Shown here piece by piece: positions 1-7,181 of a stretch of 12,570 nt of DNA. The notes under the pieces are model-generated. The model was not told the origin of the DNA. It did no database searches and worked only from the letters and a program-made list of their open reading frames with translations. Source of the DNA: Bradyrhizobiaceae bacterium (GTDB taxonomy: Bacteria; Pseudomonadota; Alphaproteobacteria; Rhizobiales; Hyphomicrobiaceae). The DNA lies in contig CANJPN010000138.1 in NCBI GenBank assembly GCA_947475855.1, forward strand, positions 1-12,570, written 5' to 3'. The translations under genes were made by a program, and so were the position numbers. The stretch's first letter is position 1. Each line of letters opens with the position of its first letter.

Positions 1-27
1 AGCGGTCGTTTCGAAACAGTCGGACAA

Positions 28-54
28 GTCTCAGAAGCTTGCGGCTTCTGGGAC
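28..54. other. Hairpin-forming inverted repeat at the window edge
   Basis: Bases 28-38 pair with 44-54 as an 11-bp stem with one G-T wobble around the loop TTGCG. On the plus strand a run of five T follows at 63-67, eight bases after the stem. It could therefore be an imperfect terminator for a plus-strand gene ending before the window. Nothing else in positions 1-135 is recognisable. Confidence 0.3.
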
Positions 55-135
55 CATGGGCGTTTTTCGGGGCGCTACAAGTCTCTGTTCGGCGAGCTGC
101 CCATCGAAACCTTGAGAATGAGCAAGAAATAGTTG

Positions 136-155
136 CGGCGGACAGCTGCCCGCCG
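136..155 (-). terminator. Possible terminator after the outer-membrane protein gene
   Basis: On the minus strand, eight bases after the TGA at 164-166, CGGCGG pairs with CCGCCG around an eight-base loop containing CAGCTG. The sequence then becomes A/T-richer (CAACTATTTCTT). Position fits a transcript end for the gene at 164-1083, but the U-tract is poor. Confidence 0.35.
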
Positions 156-163
156 ACCCCCCT

Positions 164-1083
164 TCAGAAGCGAACCGTGCCGCCCAGCACCGGACCGTGT
201 TGGATCGCATCGAAACGGTACAGATTCGTTCCTGACCCCTTGGAGTAATCCACCGACAAGGCCCTGTATCCGAGATAGGCGTCGAAGGTGTACCCGGCAC
301 CCTTGAACAATCGCCAATCCATTGTTGCGATGGTTTGCCAGGTGAAGTCGCTTCCCACGCCGAAACCGCCGACATCGCCGCGCAGATTGAATGCCTGGCC
401 CGGCGCCACCTGATGGCGCAGCTTGGCGCCGATGAACGGATCGACCCAGTCGATCGACTTGGACCGGGCGATGACGCGGCCGCCTGACGCTTCGAGATCG
501 ACGATGCCTAGAGGTCCGGCCACCGCGACCGTCGCAGCAAGGTCGGCTGAAACGCTCGCGTTCTGATACCAGTAGCGACCACCGACGATCAGATCGAGCG
601 CGGTTCGGCTGCCCTCGGACGCGCCGCTGGACCAGATCTCGTAGCCCGCTCCGAACTCCACAACGGCTTGCTCGAAATCCGCTTCGACACGGCCGGCCAG
701 GGACGTCGAGACGAGCCGCCCCTGGGTTGCACGGGCGAAACGAGCCGAGCCTGCGAGCTTCGCGTACACGATGTCTTGAATACGCTGAAGCGGCCGTTGC
801 GCGCCTCGAACGAGCTCATCCATGCCGGGATCTGCGACCAGTCCAATGCGTTGATGACGTCCTTTGGGGTCGCTTCGAGTGATAGCGAGCGTCCCTTGAC
901 GCTGGCATTGCCCGACATCCAGCTTGCCCACCCGTAGGTCGTGAAGCTCATCTGCCACGGGCTGGGAACGGCGTGCGGGGCCGGAGTATCCTTGATGCTG
1001 CCACCGAGGTCGGCCGCAGAGGCCGGCGGCATGCCGAAGAAGAGACCTGCGACGGCCAAGCAAAGAGAGGCGAATTTCCTCAT
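164..1083 (-). pseudogene. Outer-membrane beta-barrel protein, single-base frameshift
   Basis: Two overlapping minus-strand reading frames together make one outer-membrane protein of about 306 residues. The first starts at ATG 1083 with a clear signal peptide (MRKF, then a hydrophobic stretch, cleavage after ASA at residue 23). It reads well to Phe102 (codon 778-780). The mature barrel then continues in the -1 frame from about QDIVYAKLAG, with alternating aromatic/small residue strands, to the TGA at 164-166. The last residue is Phe (GGTVRF), as expected for a Bam-assembled barrel. Downstream of the shift, the first frame loses barrel character and becomes Arg/Ser-rich; upstream of it, the second frame does. 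One inserted base near 776-780 would restore the gene. There is no long homopolymer there, so a recent mutation, a sequencing or assembly error, or programmed -1 slippage remain possible. The specific porin family is not recognised. Only a weak ribosome site (TGGAT) precedes the ATG. Confidence 0.75.
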
Positions 1084-1810
1084 GGAAATGATCCAGCTAA
1101 ACGGGCCAAGTGCTCAATTGAGGTCGACGGGATCGAGCTGGACGCAGACGCTATTGTCGAACACCGCTACGAGATGACTAATGCGGCGACCTGATGGGCG
1201 ATACGTAACTTCGTTCAAAATCGAAAGTTGTATTCTGTGTTGCTATTTTACAATGAGATAGTTGTGCGACGCACCATGACATTGGACCAGCGGGTTTGCT
1301 AAAGGCCCAATCGGGTAACGTTCCCTTCGGCAGCTTTCGGGGGAGTTGCTGTCGCCACCGTGATGCCGAGACCTCGGGGGACCTGCGGGGGCAGCCCCTC
1401 CCAATTCGAGCGCGTACCACTTATCCCCGCCCCCCTCGCCCATCATATTCTCCCCTCGTCAGCACCACGACGGGTCGTCTCCGGAGGCGTCTTGGGATGA
1501 GGTGCGGGGCTCGGGTACCGCGGATGTCCTGCTCGCTGCAGGCTCGGTGAAAGTCGATCCGTCGGCCGTCCGGCAACCGGCGGTGCCGTCAAAGCGGTTC
1601 AATGCGGATCAACTGCAGCCGGCGATGTCAGTAAACCCTTGCGCTTTCGCGCGTCATCGGTCGAACGCTACGCTGGTGAAACCCGAAGGCGGGGCGGCGG
1701 AGCGCCGCTCATACAAGCTAAAACTGCGGCGCACCTCTGCCCCGCTCCCGTCACTATGCGAGCCTCGCGCGAAACCCGCGCGGGGCCATCTTGTTGCTCG
1801 ATCTCGTTGC
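1084..1810. other. 727-bp intergenic stretch without a credible gene
   Basis: Between the start of the outer-membrane gene and the end of accC I find no ORF with a recognisable domain, signal peptide or good ribosome site. Small open frames on both strands are Arg/Ser/Pro-rich, as expected of GC-rich non-coding DNA. The part near 1200-1260 is noticeably A/T-richer and may hold the promoter of the minus-strand outer-membrane gene, but no clear -35/-10 pair was found. Hairpins are present at 1566-1583, 1692-1710 (GGGCGGCG pairing with CGCCGCTC, loop GAG) and 1762-1786. No tRNA, tmRNA, RNase P or SRP RNA signature was recognised by eye. Confidence 0.6.
1762..1786 (-). terminator. Possible accC terminator hairpin
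   Basis: Twenty-four bases past the accC stop (TGA at 1811-1813) the minus strand carries GCCCCGCGCG, a five-base loop GGTTT, then CGCGCGAGGC. This is a 10-bp stem with one G-T wobble, strongly GC. No U-tract follows, so termination may be inefficient or Rho-aided. Confidence 0.4.
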
Positions 1811-3154
1811 TCAATCCTGCTTGCCGAGGAAGCGCTCGAGCCAATGGATGTCATAGATGCCATTGACGATGTCGGGTTGGCGGACCAGCTCGGAGAACAA
1901 CGGCGTGGTCGTCTCGACGCCGTCGATCACGAACTCCGACAGGCAGCGGCGCAACCGCATCAGGCACTCGTTGCGGTTCTTGCCGTGCACGATCAGCTTG
2001 CCGATCAAGCTGTCGTAGTTGGGCGGGATTCGATAGCCCTGGTAGACGCCAGAATCGACGCGCACGCCGAGGCCGCCGGGGGGATGCCAATACGTGATCT
2101 TGCCGGGCGAGGGGCGGAACGTCTTCGGATTCTCCGCATTGATGCGGCACTCGATGGCGTGACCGGAGAACGTGATGTCCTCCTGGCGCATGGAAAGCGG
2201 CGAGCCCGACGCGACGCGGAGCTGCTCCAGCACGAGGTCGATGCCGGTGATCGCTTCGGTCACGGGATGCTCGACCTGCAGGCGCGTGTTCATCTCGATG
2301 AAGTAGAACTCGCCGTCCTCGTAGAGGAACTCGACGGTGCCAGCGCCGCGATACTTGAGCTTCTGCATCGCTGCTGCGACGGTCGAGCCGATCTTCTGGC
2401 GCTGTGCATCGTTGAGGGCGGGGCTCGGCGCCTCCTCCCAGACCTTCTGGTGGCGGCGCTGCAACGAGCAGTCGCGCTCGCCCAGATGCACGGCGTTGCC
2501 GCGGCCGTCGCCGAACACCTGGATCTCGATGTGGCGCGGCTTCTGCAGGTACTTCTCGATATAGACGCTGTCGTCGCCAAACGCGGCCTTGGCCTCGGCG
2601 CGCGCGGTGGACAGCGCCGAGCCGATCTCGGCCTCCGAGCGCGCGACCTTCATGCCGCGTCCGCCGCCGCCGGAAGCGGCCTTGATCAGCACAGGGTAGC
2701 CCATCGCCTTGGCGACGGCCAAGGCCTCGGCCTCCGTGGTAACCGCGCCGTCCGAGCCCGGAACGACGGGGATGCCGAGCCGCTTGGCGGTTTCCTTGGC
2801 TTCGATCTTGTCGCCCATGATCCGGATGTGCTCGGACGTCGGGCCGATGAACGTGATCTGGTGCTCTTCCAGGATCTCGGCGAAGCGCGCGTTCTCCGAC
2901 AGGAAGCCGTAACCGGGATGGACCGCGTCGGCGCCGGTGATCTCGCAGGCGGCCAGCAGGCGGGGAATGTTCAGATAGCTCTCGGACGCCGGCGGGGGGC
3001 CGATGCAAACGCTCTCATCAGCGAGGCGGACGTGCATGGCGTCGGCATCGGCAGTCGAGTGCACGGCCACGGTCGCGATGCCGAGCTCCTTGCACGCACG
3101 CTGGATGCGCAGCGCGATCTCTCCGCGATTGGCAATCAGAACTTTATCGAACAT
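1811..3154 (-). CDS. accC: Acetyl-CoA carboxylase, biotin carboxylase subunit AccC
   Basis: This is the ATP-dependent biotin carboxylase, which puts a carboxyl group from bicarbonate on the biotin of AccB in the first half-reaction of cytosolic acetyl-CoA carboxylase (malonyl-CoA for fatty acids). The 447 residues match the usual length. The N-terminal domain begins MFDKVLIANRGEIA. The ATP-grasp domain has Lys116 and Lys158, the glycine-rich loop SGGGGRGMK (161-169), His208, the RRHQK segment ending in Lys237, and metal ligands Glu275 and Glu287. The active-site stretch MNTRLQVEHPVTE (288-300) contains Asn289, Arg291, Gln293 and Glu295; Arg337 is in AIECRINAEN. All key residues are present, so the enzyme should be active. 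The ATG at 3154 starts the conserved N-terminus, but no good Shine-Dalgarno lies before it. It is last in aroQ-accB-accC, 108 bases after accB. Confidence 0.97.
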   Translation of the reverse strand: MFDKVLIANRGEIALRIQRACKELGIATVAVHSTADADAMHVRLADESVCIGPPPASESYLNIPRLLAACEITGADAVHPGYGFLSENARFAEILEEHQITFIGPTSEHIRIMGDKIEAKETAKRLGIPVVPGSDGAVTTEAEALAVAKAMGYPVLIKAASGGGGRGMKVARSEAEIGSALSTARAEAKAAFGDDSVYIEKYLQKPRHIEIQVFGDGRGNAVHLGERDCSLQRRHQKVWEEAPSPALNDAQRQKIGSTVAAAMQKLKYRGAGTVEFLYEDGEFYFIEMNTRLQVEHPVTEAITGIDLVLEQLRVASGSPLSMRQEDITFSGHAIECRINAENPKTFRPSPGKITYWHPPGGLGVRVDSGVYQGYRIPPNYDSLIGKLIVHGKNRNECLMRLRRCLSEFVIDGVETTTPLFSELVRQPDIVNGIYDIHWLERFLGKQD

Positions 3155-3173
3155 GAGGGCTCGCTGCGCTCGC

Positions 3174-3260
3174 AGGGAATAGGGAAGTGGGAAGTGGCAA
3201 TTGGGAAGGTGCGTCTTGCTCCATTGTCCCTATTCCCAACTCCCTACTCCCAACTCCCTC
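3174..3260. repeat. Facing heptamer arrays (imperfect inverted repeat) between accB and accC
   Basis: The accB-accC spacer is built of seven-base units. Plus-strand 3175-3209 holds five tandem copies of the type GGGAAGT (GGGAATA, GGGAAGT, GGGAAGT, GGCAATT, GGGAAGG). Positions 3224-3258 hold five copies of the complementary type (TTGTCCC, TATTCCC, AACTCCC, TACTCCC, AACTCCC). The two arms face each other across about 14 bases; aligned without gaps, 25 of 36 positions are complementary, so a long imperfect hairpin can form in the accBC mRNA. In the mRNA sense, the arm next to the accB stop has five GGG runs each separated by four bases (3228-3258), which fits a G-quadruplex motif. Confidence 0.8.
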
Positions 3261-3262
3261 AT

Positions 3263-3733
3263 TCACTCGATAACGACCAGGGGCTCGCCGAATTCGACGG
3301 GTTGGCCGTTCTCGAAAAGGATATGCGTAACCGTGCCGGACTTCGGCGCGGGAATGTGGTTCATCGTCTTCATGGCTTCGATGATCAGCAAGGTCTGGCC
3401 CTGGCTGACACGCGAACCGACCTCGATGAAGAACGCCGCGCCAGGCTCGGGAGCTCGGTAGGCGGTGCCGACCATCGGCGACTTCACCGCGCCGGGATGC
3501 ATCGAAGGATCGACCGGAGCTGCGGCGGCGGCGGGCAGTGCCGCACCGGCGGCCGAGGCCGCTGCGGGCGCCGCATACGCGCCAGCCGCAATGGTCAGGT
3601 TGCGCGCTACGCGAATGCGCAGGCCGGCCTTCTCGATTTCGATCTCGGACAGCCCGGTCTCGACCAGGAGCTGCGCCAGCTCACGGATCGCCTCCTGCTC
3701 GATGCCGATTTTATCCTTGCTCTCTTTAGCCAT
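3263..3733 (-). CDS. accB: Biotin carboxyl carrier protein of acetyl-CoA carboxylase, AccB
   Basis: This 156-residue protein carries the biotin that shuttles CO2 from AccC to the carboxyltransferase (AccA/AccD, not in this window). An N-terminal part (1-47, MAKESKDKIG) resembles the BCCP dimerisation region. A flexible Ala/Pro-rich linker follows at about 48-75. The C-terminal biotinyl domain (about 80-156) has the SPMVGT strand and the biotinylation motif EAMKTMN with Lys122. The stop codon abuts the heptamer repeat. GGAAGGG lies about 11 bases before the ATG at 3733, a workable ribosome site. It is 69 bases downstream of aroQ and upstream of accC on the same strand, consistent with one operon. 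Confidence 0.96.
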   Translation of the reverse strand: MAKESKDKIGIEQEAIRELAQLLVETGLSEIEIEKAGLRIRVARNLTIAAGAYAAPAAASAAGAALPAAAAAPVDPSMHPGAVKSPMVGTAYRAPEPGAAFFIEVGSRVSQGQTLLIIEAMKTMNHIPAPKSGTVTHILFENGQPVEFGEPLVVIE

Positions 3734-3802
3734 TCTATACTCGCCCTTCCCTGACGACCCGCCCTTGCCCGGAGAACGTGGGGCGGGGCCCGGCCGGCAG
3801 CT

Positions 3803-4252
3803 TTACGCCGCCGGCTTCTTGAAATGCTCGATCAAAGCGTCGAGGGCCATCGTGTACCCCCTGACGCCAAAACCGCAAATGACTCCTACCGCCGCCATCG
3901 CCACATAGGAATGATGACGAAAACTCTCGCGTGCGAAGATATTCGACAGGTGGACTTCGACTACCGGAAGCTCCGCCGACTTCAGCGCGTCGAACAGCGC
4001 GATCGACGTGTGCGTATAGGCGCCGGCATTGAGCACGATGCCGGATGCGCGATCGCGCGCCTCGTGCACCCACTCGATCAGTTCGCCTTCGCTGTTGGTC
4101 TGGCGGAAGTCGGTCGCGACTCCCACGCTTGCCGCATGCGATTCAACGATCTGCCGCACGTCAGCGAGCGTCGCCGTGCCGTAGATGGCCGGCTCACGCT
4201 TCCCGAGCATGTTGAGGTTGGGTCCATTGAGGACGAAAATCGGCGGCGACAT
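3803..4252 (-). CDS. aroQ: 3-dehydroquinate dehydratase, type II
   Basis: The enzyme converts 3-dehydroquinate to 3-dehydroshikimate in the shikimate pathway; type II enzymes form dodecamers and act in the cytosol. The 149-residue protein starts MSPPIFVLNGPNLNMLGKRE. It keeps the residues known for the family, at nearly the same numbers as the Mycobacterium tuberculosis enzyme: Asn12, Arg19, Tyr24 (catalytic), Asn75 and His81 in NAGAYTHTS, Glu99, His101 in HLSN, Arg108 and Arg112. The reading frame stays open 64 codons further upstream (to 4444), but that part is Arg/Ala/Ser-rich and unlike the family. The ATG at 4252, preceded by a purine-rich GGAAAAAG, is therefore chosen. It is first in the aroQ-accB-accC set; its promoter is probably within 4253-4463, after the dsbA-side terminator. 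Confidence 0.96.
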   Translation of the reverse strand: MSPPIFVLNGPNLNMLGKREPAIYGTATLADVRQIVESHAASVGVATDFRQTNSEGELIEWVHEARDRASGIVLNAGAYTHTSIALFDALKSAELPVVEVHLSNIFARESFRHHSYVAMAAVGVICGFGVRGYTMALDALIEHFKKPAA

Positions 4253-4463
4253 CTTTTTCCGACGGCTAGATCGCCGCCCTGAAAGAAGCAGAGGCGGCTG
4301 GGTGGCCGGCGACGCGCGGCCAAAACTGGTCGAGATCGCCAGCCTGTGCCTTGGAGGCAACACGTTGGCAGAGGCCCGTGTATCAGCTTTCTCACCAGTG
4401 CGAAAGACCGCCGCGCAACCACCCGCAGCCACAGCGTCGACCACTCACAGGTTTGTTCAGCAA

Positions 4464-4494
4464 CAAGGCCCGATCGACGAGCGATCGGGCCTTG
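4464..4494 (-). terminator. Strong hairpin terminator after the DsbA-family gene
   Basis: A perfect 13-bp inverted repeat (CAAGGCCCGATCG pairing with CGATCGGGCCTTG, loop of five) lies 51 bases past the TAG of the DsbA-family gene. On the minus strand it is followed by TTGCTG; the U content is modest, but better than on the plus strand (TAGAGTG). It separates the DsbA unit from aroQ. Confidence 0.75.
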
Positions 4495-4545
4495 TAGAGT
4501 GATCAGAAAACCAATGGTTCATGCAGGCAGGTAGCTTGTCGGCGA

Positions 4546-5424
4546 CTAGCACATCTTGCAGCCGGTCTTGCGGATCTCGGCCAGCATCTGCTGCATGCCA
4601 TCGGCCGCCACATAGCCGACATTGACGCGTGAATCGATCACGAAACCGGGTGTTCCCTCGATACCAAGGCCTTGCCCGACTTCGATATTCTGCTGAATCG
4701 TCGCGTCGTAGCGCTTATCGGCCATGTCCACCTTGAGCTTGGCGACATCGAGACCTACGCGTTGCGCAATGACGAACAGGTTCTGCTCCGTCACCTGCTT
4801 CTCGCGCATCAAGGCGGAGTGGTACTCCCAGTATTTGTTCTGCTTGATCGAGGCCAATGCCGCCTTCGCCGCCGTGACCGAGATCGGACCGCCGAAAATC
4901 GGGTATTCCTTGAGCACTACCCGAACCCGGGGGTCCGCCTTGGTCAACTTCTGGATGTCGTCGAGGGCGCGCTTGCACCATCCACAGTTGTAGTCGAAGA
5001 ACTCGACGATGGTGACGTCGCCTTTGGGATTGCCAATTACGACATCCCCGTTGTGGGCGAATACCTTAGGCTTGTTTTCGACGAGGAACTTCTCGGCTTT
5101 CGCTGCCTGCTCAGCGGCCTGCTTGCGCTCAAGGGCCTGGCTTACCTCGGCCAACACCTCCGGATTGGTCATCAGGTAGTCCTTGATGACGGCGTGGAGG
5201 TCCTTGATCTGATCAGAAGTAAACGAACTCGGCTTGGAAGTAGAAGCCGCAGGCGCCGTCTGAGCGTGCACAGCAATGCTGCCAGCGGTCATGCCAGTCG
5301 CGGCCGGGCCCCTCTCGGCAATGCCCAGCAGCGAAACCATCGAGAGTGCTGCGACGCCAGCCAGCACGACGCCTTTGGGACTGTTCAGCGCGCCCAAAGC
5401 GCGGGTCAGAATGCCGTCTGCCAT
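4546..5424 (-). CDS. DsbA-family periplasmic thiol-disulfide oxidoreductase
   Basis: This is an exported thioredoxin-fold protein of the DsbA/ScsC/BdbD type, expected to make or shuffle disulfides in periplasmic proteins. With the start used here (292 residues), a hydrophobic segment spans about 19-36. It is either a signal anchor or a signal peptide; a possible cleavage is after VHA near 54. An alpha-helical stretch follows at about 67-112, resembling the N-terminal helical region of ScsC-like proteins. The thioredoxin fold then begins with VTIVEFFDYNCGWCKR, active site CGWC at 147-150. The cis-proline loop is GTPGF with Pro259. The C-terminus ends TGCKMC, a second CxxC pair that ordinary DsbA lacks. 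Three ATG codons are in tandem (5430, 5427, 5424); GGAGAG at 5431-5436 is best spaced for the third. It lies 176 bases downstream of the M48 protease gene on the same strand. Exact role (oxidase or isomerase) cannot be told from sequence. Confidence 0.9.
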   Translation of the reverse strand: MADGILTRALGALNSPKGVVLAGVAALSMVSLLGIAERGPAATGMTAGSIAVHAQTAPAASTSKPSSFTSDQIKDLHAVIKDYLMTNPEVLAEVSQALERKQAAEQAAKAEKFLVENKPKVFAHNGDVVIGNPKGDVTIVEFFDYNCGWCKRALDDIQKLTKADPRVRVVLKEYPIFGGPISVTAAKAALASIKQNKYWEYHSALMREKQVTEQNLFVIAQRVGLDVAKLKVDMADKRYDATIQQNIEVGQGLGIEGTPGFVIDSRVNVGYVAADGMQQMLAEIRKTGCKMC

Positions 5425-5430
5425 CATCAT

Positions 5431-5436
5431 CTCTCC
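5431..5436 (-). promoter_or_regulatory. Ribosome binding site deciding the DsbA-family start
   Basis: On the minus strand GGAGAG directly abuts the first of three tandem ATG codons. Its GGAG core is two, five and eight bases from the three ATGs, which favours the second or third. Confidence 0.6.
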
Positions 5437-5600
5437 AGACTTGAACGCGTAAAACTCGCGCTCGCCAATTTCAGTTCGATCGCTCGCCCACCTGGAGAAC
5501 GAAAGGATTCGCTAACCAAATGGCCCGCCCAAGCACCGGACGCAAGGTCATTGCACGGCGTGATGCAGGCCGCACTCGTCATTGCCGGCTCGTTATTCTT

Positions 5601-6959
5601 CTACTCCCGCTCCCGCAACTCCCGCGGCAGCGTCTTCAAGATGTCGTCCGCCTTCAACCAGGGCCGGCTGCCGCTGGGCAATGCCCGTTGGCCGCGCTTT
5701 GCAAAGATTAGCGCTTGTTTCGGGTCTCCCGAAATCAAATGCGCTTGAGCCATCGCTACGTCGGCTTCCGCAACCCGCTGCTTGGCAGCATACGCCCGGG
5801 CCAGAGTGCGATAGCCGCCGATGTCGTCGGGACGCGTGTCGATCGAGACCTCCAGGATGCGGATCGCCTCGTCGTACTGGGCGAGGTCACCGGCTTCGAC
5901 GATGCCCTTGGCAAGTTCCATACGCAAGAGGTGCGAGCGGTTGCCGTTGAGCTTGAGGGCCTGGCGGATCGCGGGAACCGCCAACGCGAACCGGCCTTCC
6001 TTGGAATAGACGTGGCCCTTCAGCTCCCAGAAATACGGGCTGTTTGGACGATCCTTAATCAGGGCGTCGATATCGCCAATGGCCTTCGAGCACGATCCAG
6101 AACAGTTGGCCGCAATCGCACGGGCATAGCGGGCGGGCAGAGACTTGTCCTCGGCCGGATACATGCGGAACACGTCCTGCGCCGGCAGCGTGAAACCGCG
6201 CAGCTTGGCGCGGACAAGATCATGGCGGAGCTGCAGCTCCGGCTTATCCTTCACGTTGTAGTGCGGGCTCGCTTCGGCGTTCTGCTTGAGCTGGGCGATG
6301 CGGGTGCGCTCTGTCGGATGGCTGAGCAGGTAGGGGTTCACCCCGTATGCTCGATTCTCCATGCCGAGCCGCTCGAAGGTCTCGATCATGCCGCGCCCGG
6401 ACTGACCGGTGGCGGTCAGGAACTTCAAGCCGGCCTGGTCAGCGGCACCTTCCTGTGAGCGGCGGCGGGCGAGAAACGTCTTCAGCCAGATGTCGTCACC
6501 GGCCATTACCGCGGCGCCAGAGCGAGCCAGAACCGCGGCAGCGATACCGATGATGCGCGTGATCAGCATCCCGGTCTGCATACGCTGCATTTCGGAGCGC
6601 AGTGCGGCCATATGCGCGCCATCGATGTGGCCGACCTCGTGGGCGATGACGCCGATCACCTGGTTGGGCGTATCTGCCTGCATCAACAGGCCGGTGTGCA
6701 TGAATACGTTGCGACCATCGAGGACGAACGCGTTGAAAGTCGGATCGTTTATGATCCGCATCGCGACGTTGCCCTGTTCCAGACCCGCGGTCTTGAGAAT
6801 CGGGCGCGCATATTCCTTAAGCAACTCCTCGATCTCGTCGTCGAAGATCAAGCTTTGCGCGTGCGAGGGTGAAGCCATCGGCAGCAGCGTCGCCCCCAAC
6901 ATCGCCAGTCCAGCGAGTGCCGAGCGGATGGGGCGGATGCGGGTGATGGCAGAAGTCAA
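5601..6959 (-). CDS. M48 family zinc metalloprotease with TPR repeats, BepA/YfgC-like
   Basis: This is an exported protease/chaperone resembling E. coli BepA, which handles outer-membrane protein assembly and degrades stalled LptD and BamA. Numbered from the TTG at 6957-6959 (452 residues), a textbook signal peptide spans 1-34 (ITRIRPIR, hydrophobic core, SPSHA before Gln35). The M48 core has HEVGH at 107-111 (zinc ligands and catalytic Glu) and the third ligand Glu170 in EGAAD. A hydrophobic helix lies at 131-152 and SHPTE at 213-217. From about 279 to 430, helical repeats look like TPRs, with NCSGSC giving Cys286 and Cys290. AGGA at 6968-6971 lies eight bases before this TTG. The frame stays open to another TTG at 7172 with no ribosome site, and the next ATG would cut into the signal peptide. 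Neighbouring DsbA-family and outer-membrane genes fit an envelope-quality-control role, but that is inference. Confidence 0.92.
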   Translation of the reverse strand: MTSAITRIRPIRSALAGLAMLGATLLPMASPSHAQSLIFDDEIEELLKEYARPILKTAGLEQGNVAMRIINDPTFNAFVLDGRNVFMHTGLLMQADTPNQVIGVIAHEVGHIDGAHMAALRSEMQRMQTGMLITRIIGIAAAVLARSGAAVMAGDDIWLKTFLARRRSQEGAADQAGLKFLTATGQSGRGMIETFERLGMENRAYGVNPYLLSHPTERTRIAQLKQNAEASPHYNVKDKPELQLRHDLVRAKLRGFTLPAQDVFRMYPAEDKSLPARYARAIAANCSGSCSKAIGDIDALIKDRPNSPYFWELKGHVYSKEGRFALAVPAIRQALKLNGNRSHLLRMELAKGIVEAGDLAQYDEAIRILEVSIDTRPDDIGGYRTLARAYAAKQRVAEADVAMAQAHLISGDPKQALIFAKRGQRALPSGSRPWLKADDILKTLPRELRERE

Positions 6960-6967
6960 GCTAATCG

Positions 6968-6971
6968 TCCT
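6968..6971 (-). promoter_or_regulatory. Ribosome binding site supporting a TTG start of the M48 protease
   Basis: AGGA (within GGACAGGA) is eight bases upstream of TTG 6957-6959, the only start that yields a complete signal peptide with a charged N-region. Confidence 0.5.
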
Positions 6972-7181
6972 GTCCAATGCCGACGGGAGCCCTCTCGTAG
7001 CACGCCATGGCGGCGCGATCACGGAGCGTTCGTCTGTAATTGGCTCAGAGATTGCGGTCAATGCAAGGCAAATGACACCCGCGAAGATAGGCTTGACGGA
7101 CAATTGCCGGTCGAGATCTGCAGTCGGGCAGCCCAGCAGGACGTGCCGGTTACGGGCCCACCACGCAATCAACGCGAGGGA

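Noticed and set aside
1243..1446. 67-codon minus-strand frame in the intergenic gap
   Set aside because: Begins ATGATGGGCGAG but has no convincing ribosome site, hydrophobic segment or recognisable motif.
1654..1863. 69-codon minus-strand frame overlapping the end of accC
   Set aside because: No domain, Arg/Ser-rich, and it overlaps a solid gene. It might reflect a repeated intergenic element, but the single window cannot show this.
1502..3754. 750-codon plus-strand open frame
   Set aside because: Exactly antisense to accC and accB, whose catalytic residues are all intact. The product is low-complexity Arg/Ala/Leu/Asp/Gly-rich, as expected from the mirror of GC-rich codons.
4253..4444. 64-codon N-terminal extension of aroQ
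   Set aside because: AroQ proteins start right before the conserved FVLNGPNLN; the extension is compositionally like non-coding DNA.
4672..5748. 358-codon plus-strand open frame
   Set aside because: Antisense to the DsbA-family gene and the end of the M48 gene; no motif or ribosome site supports it.
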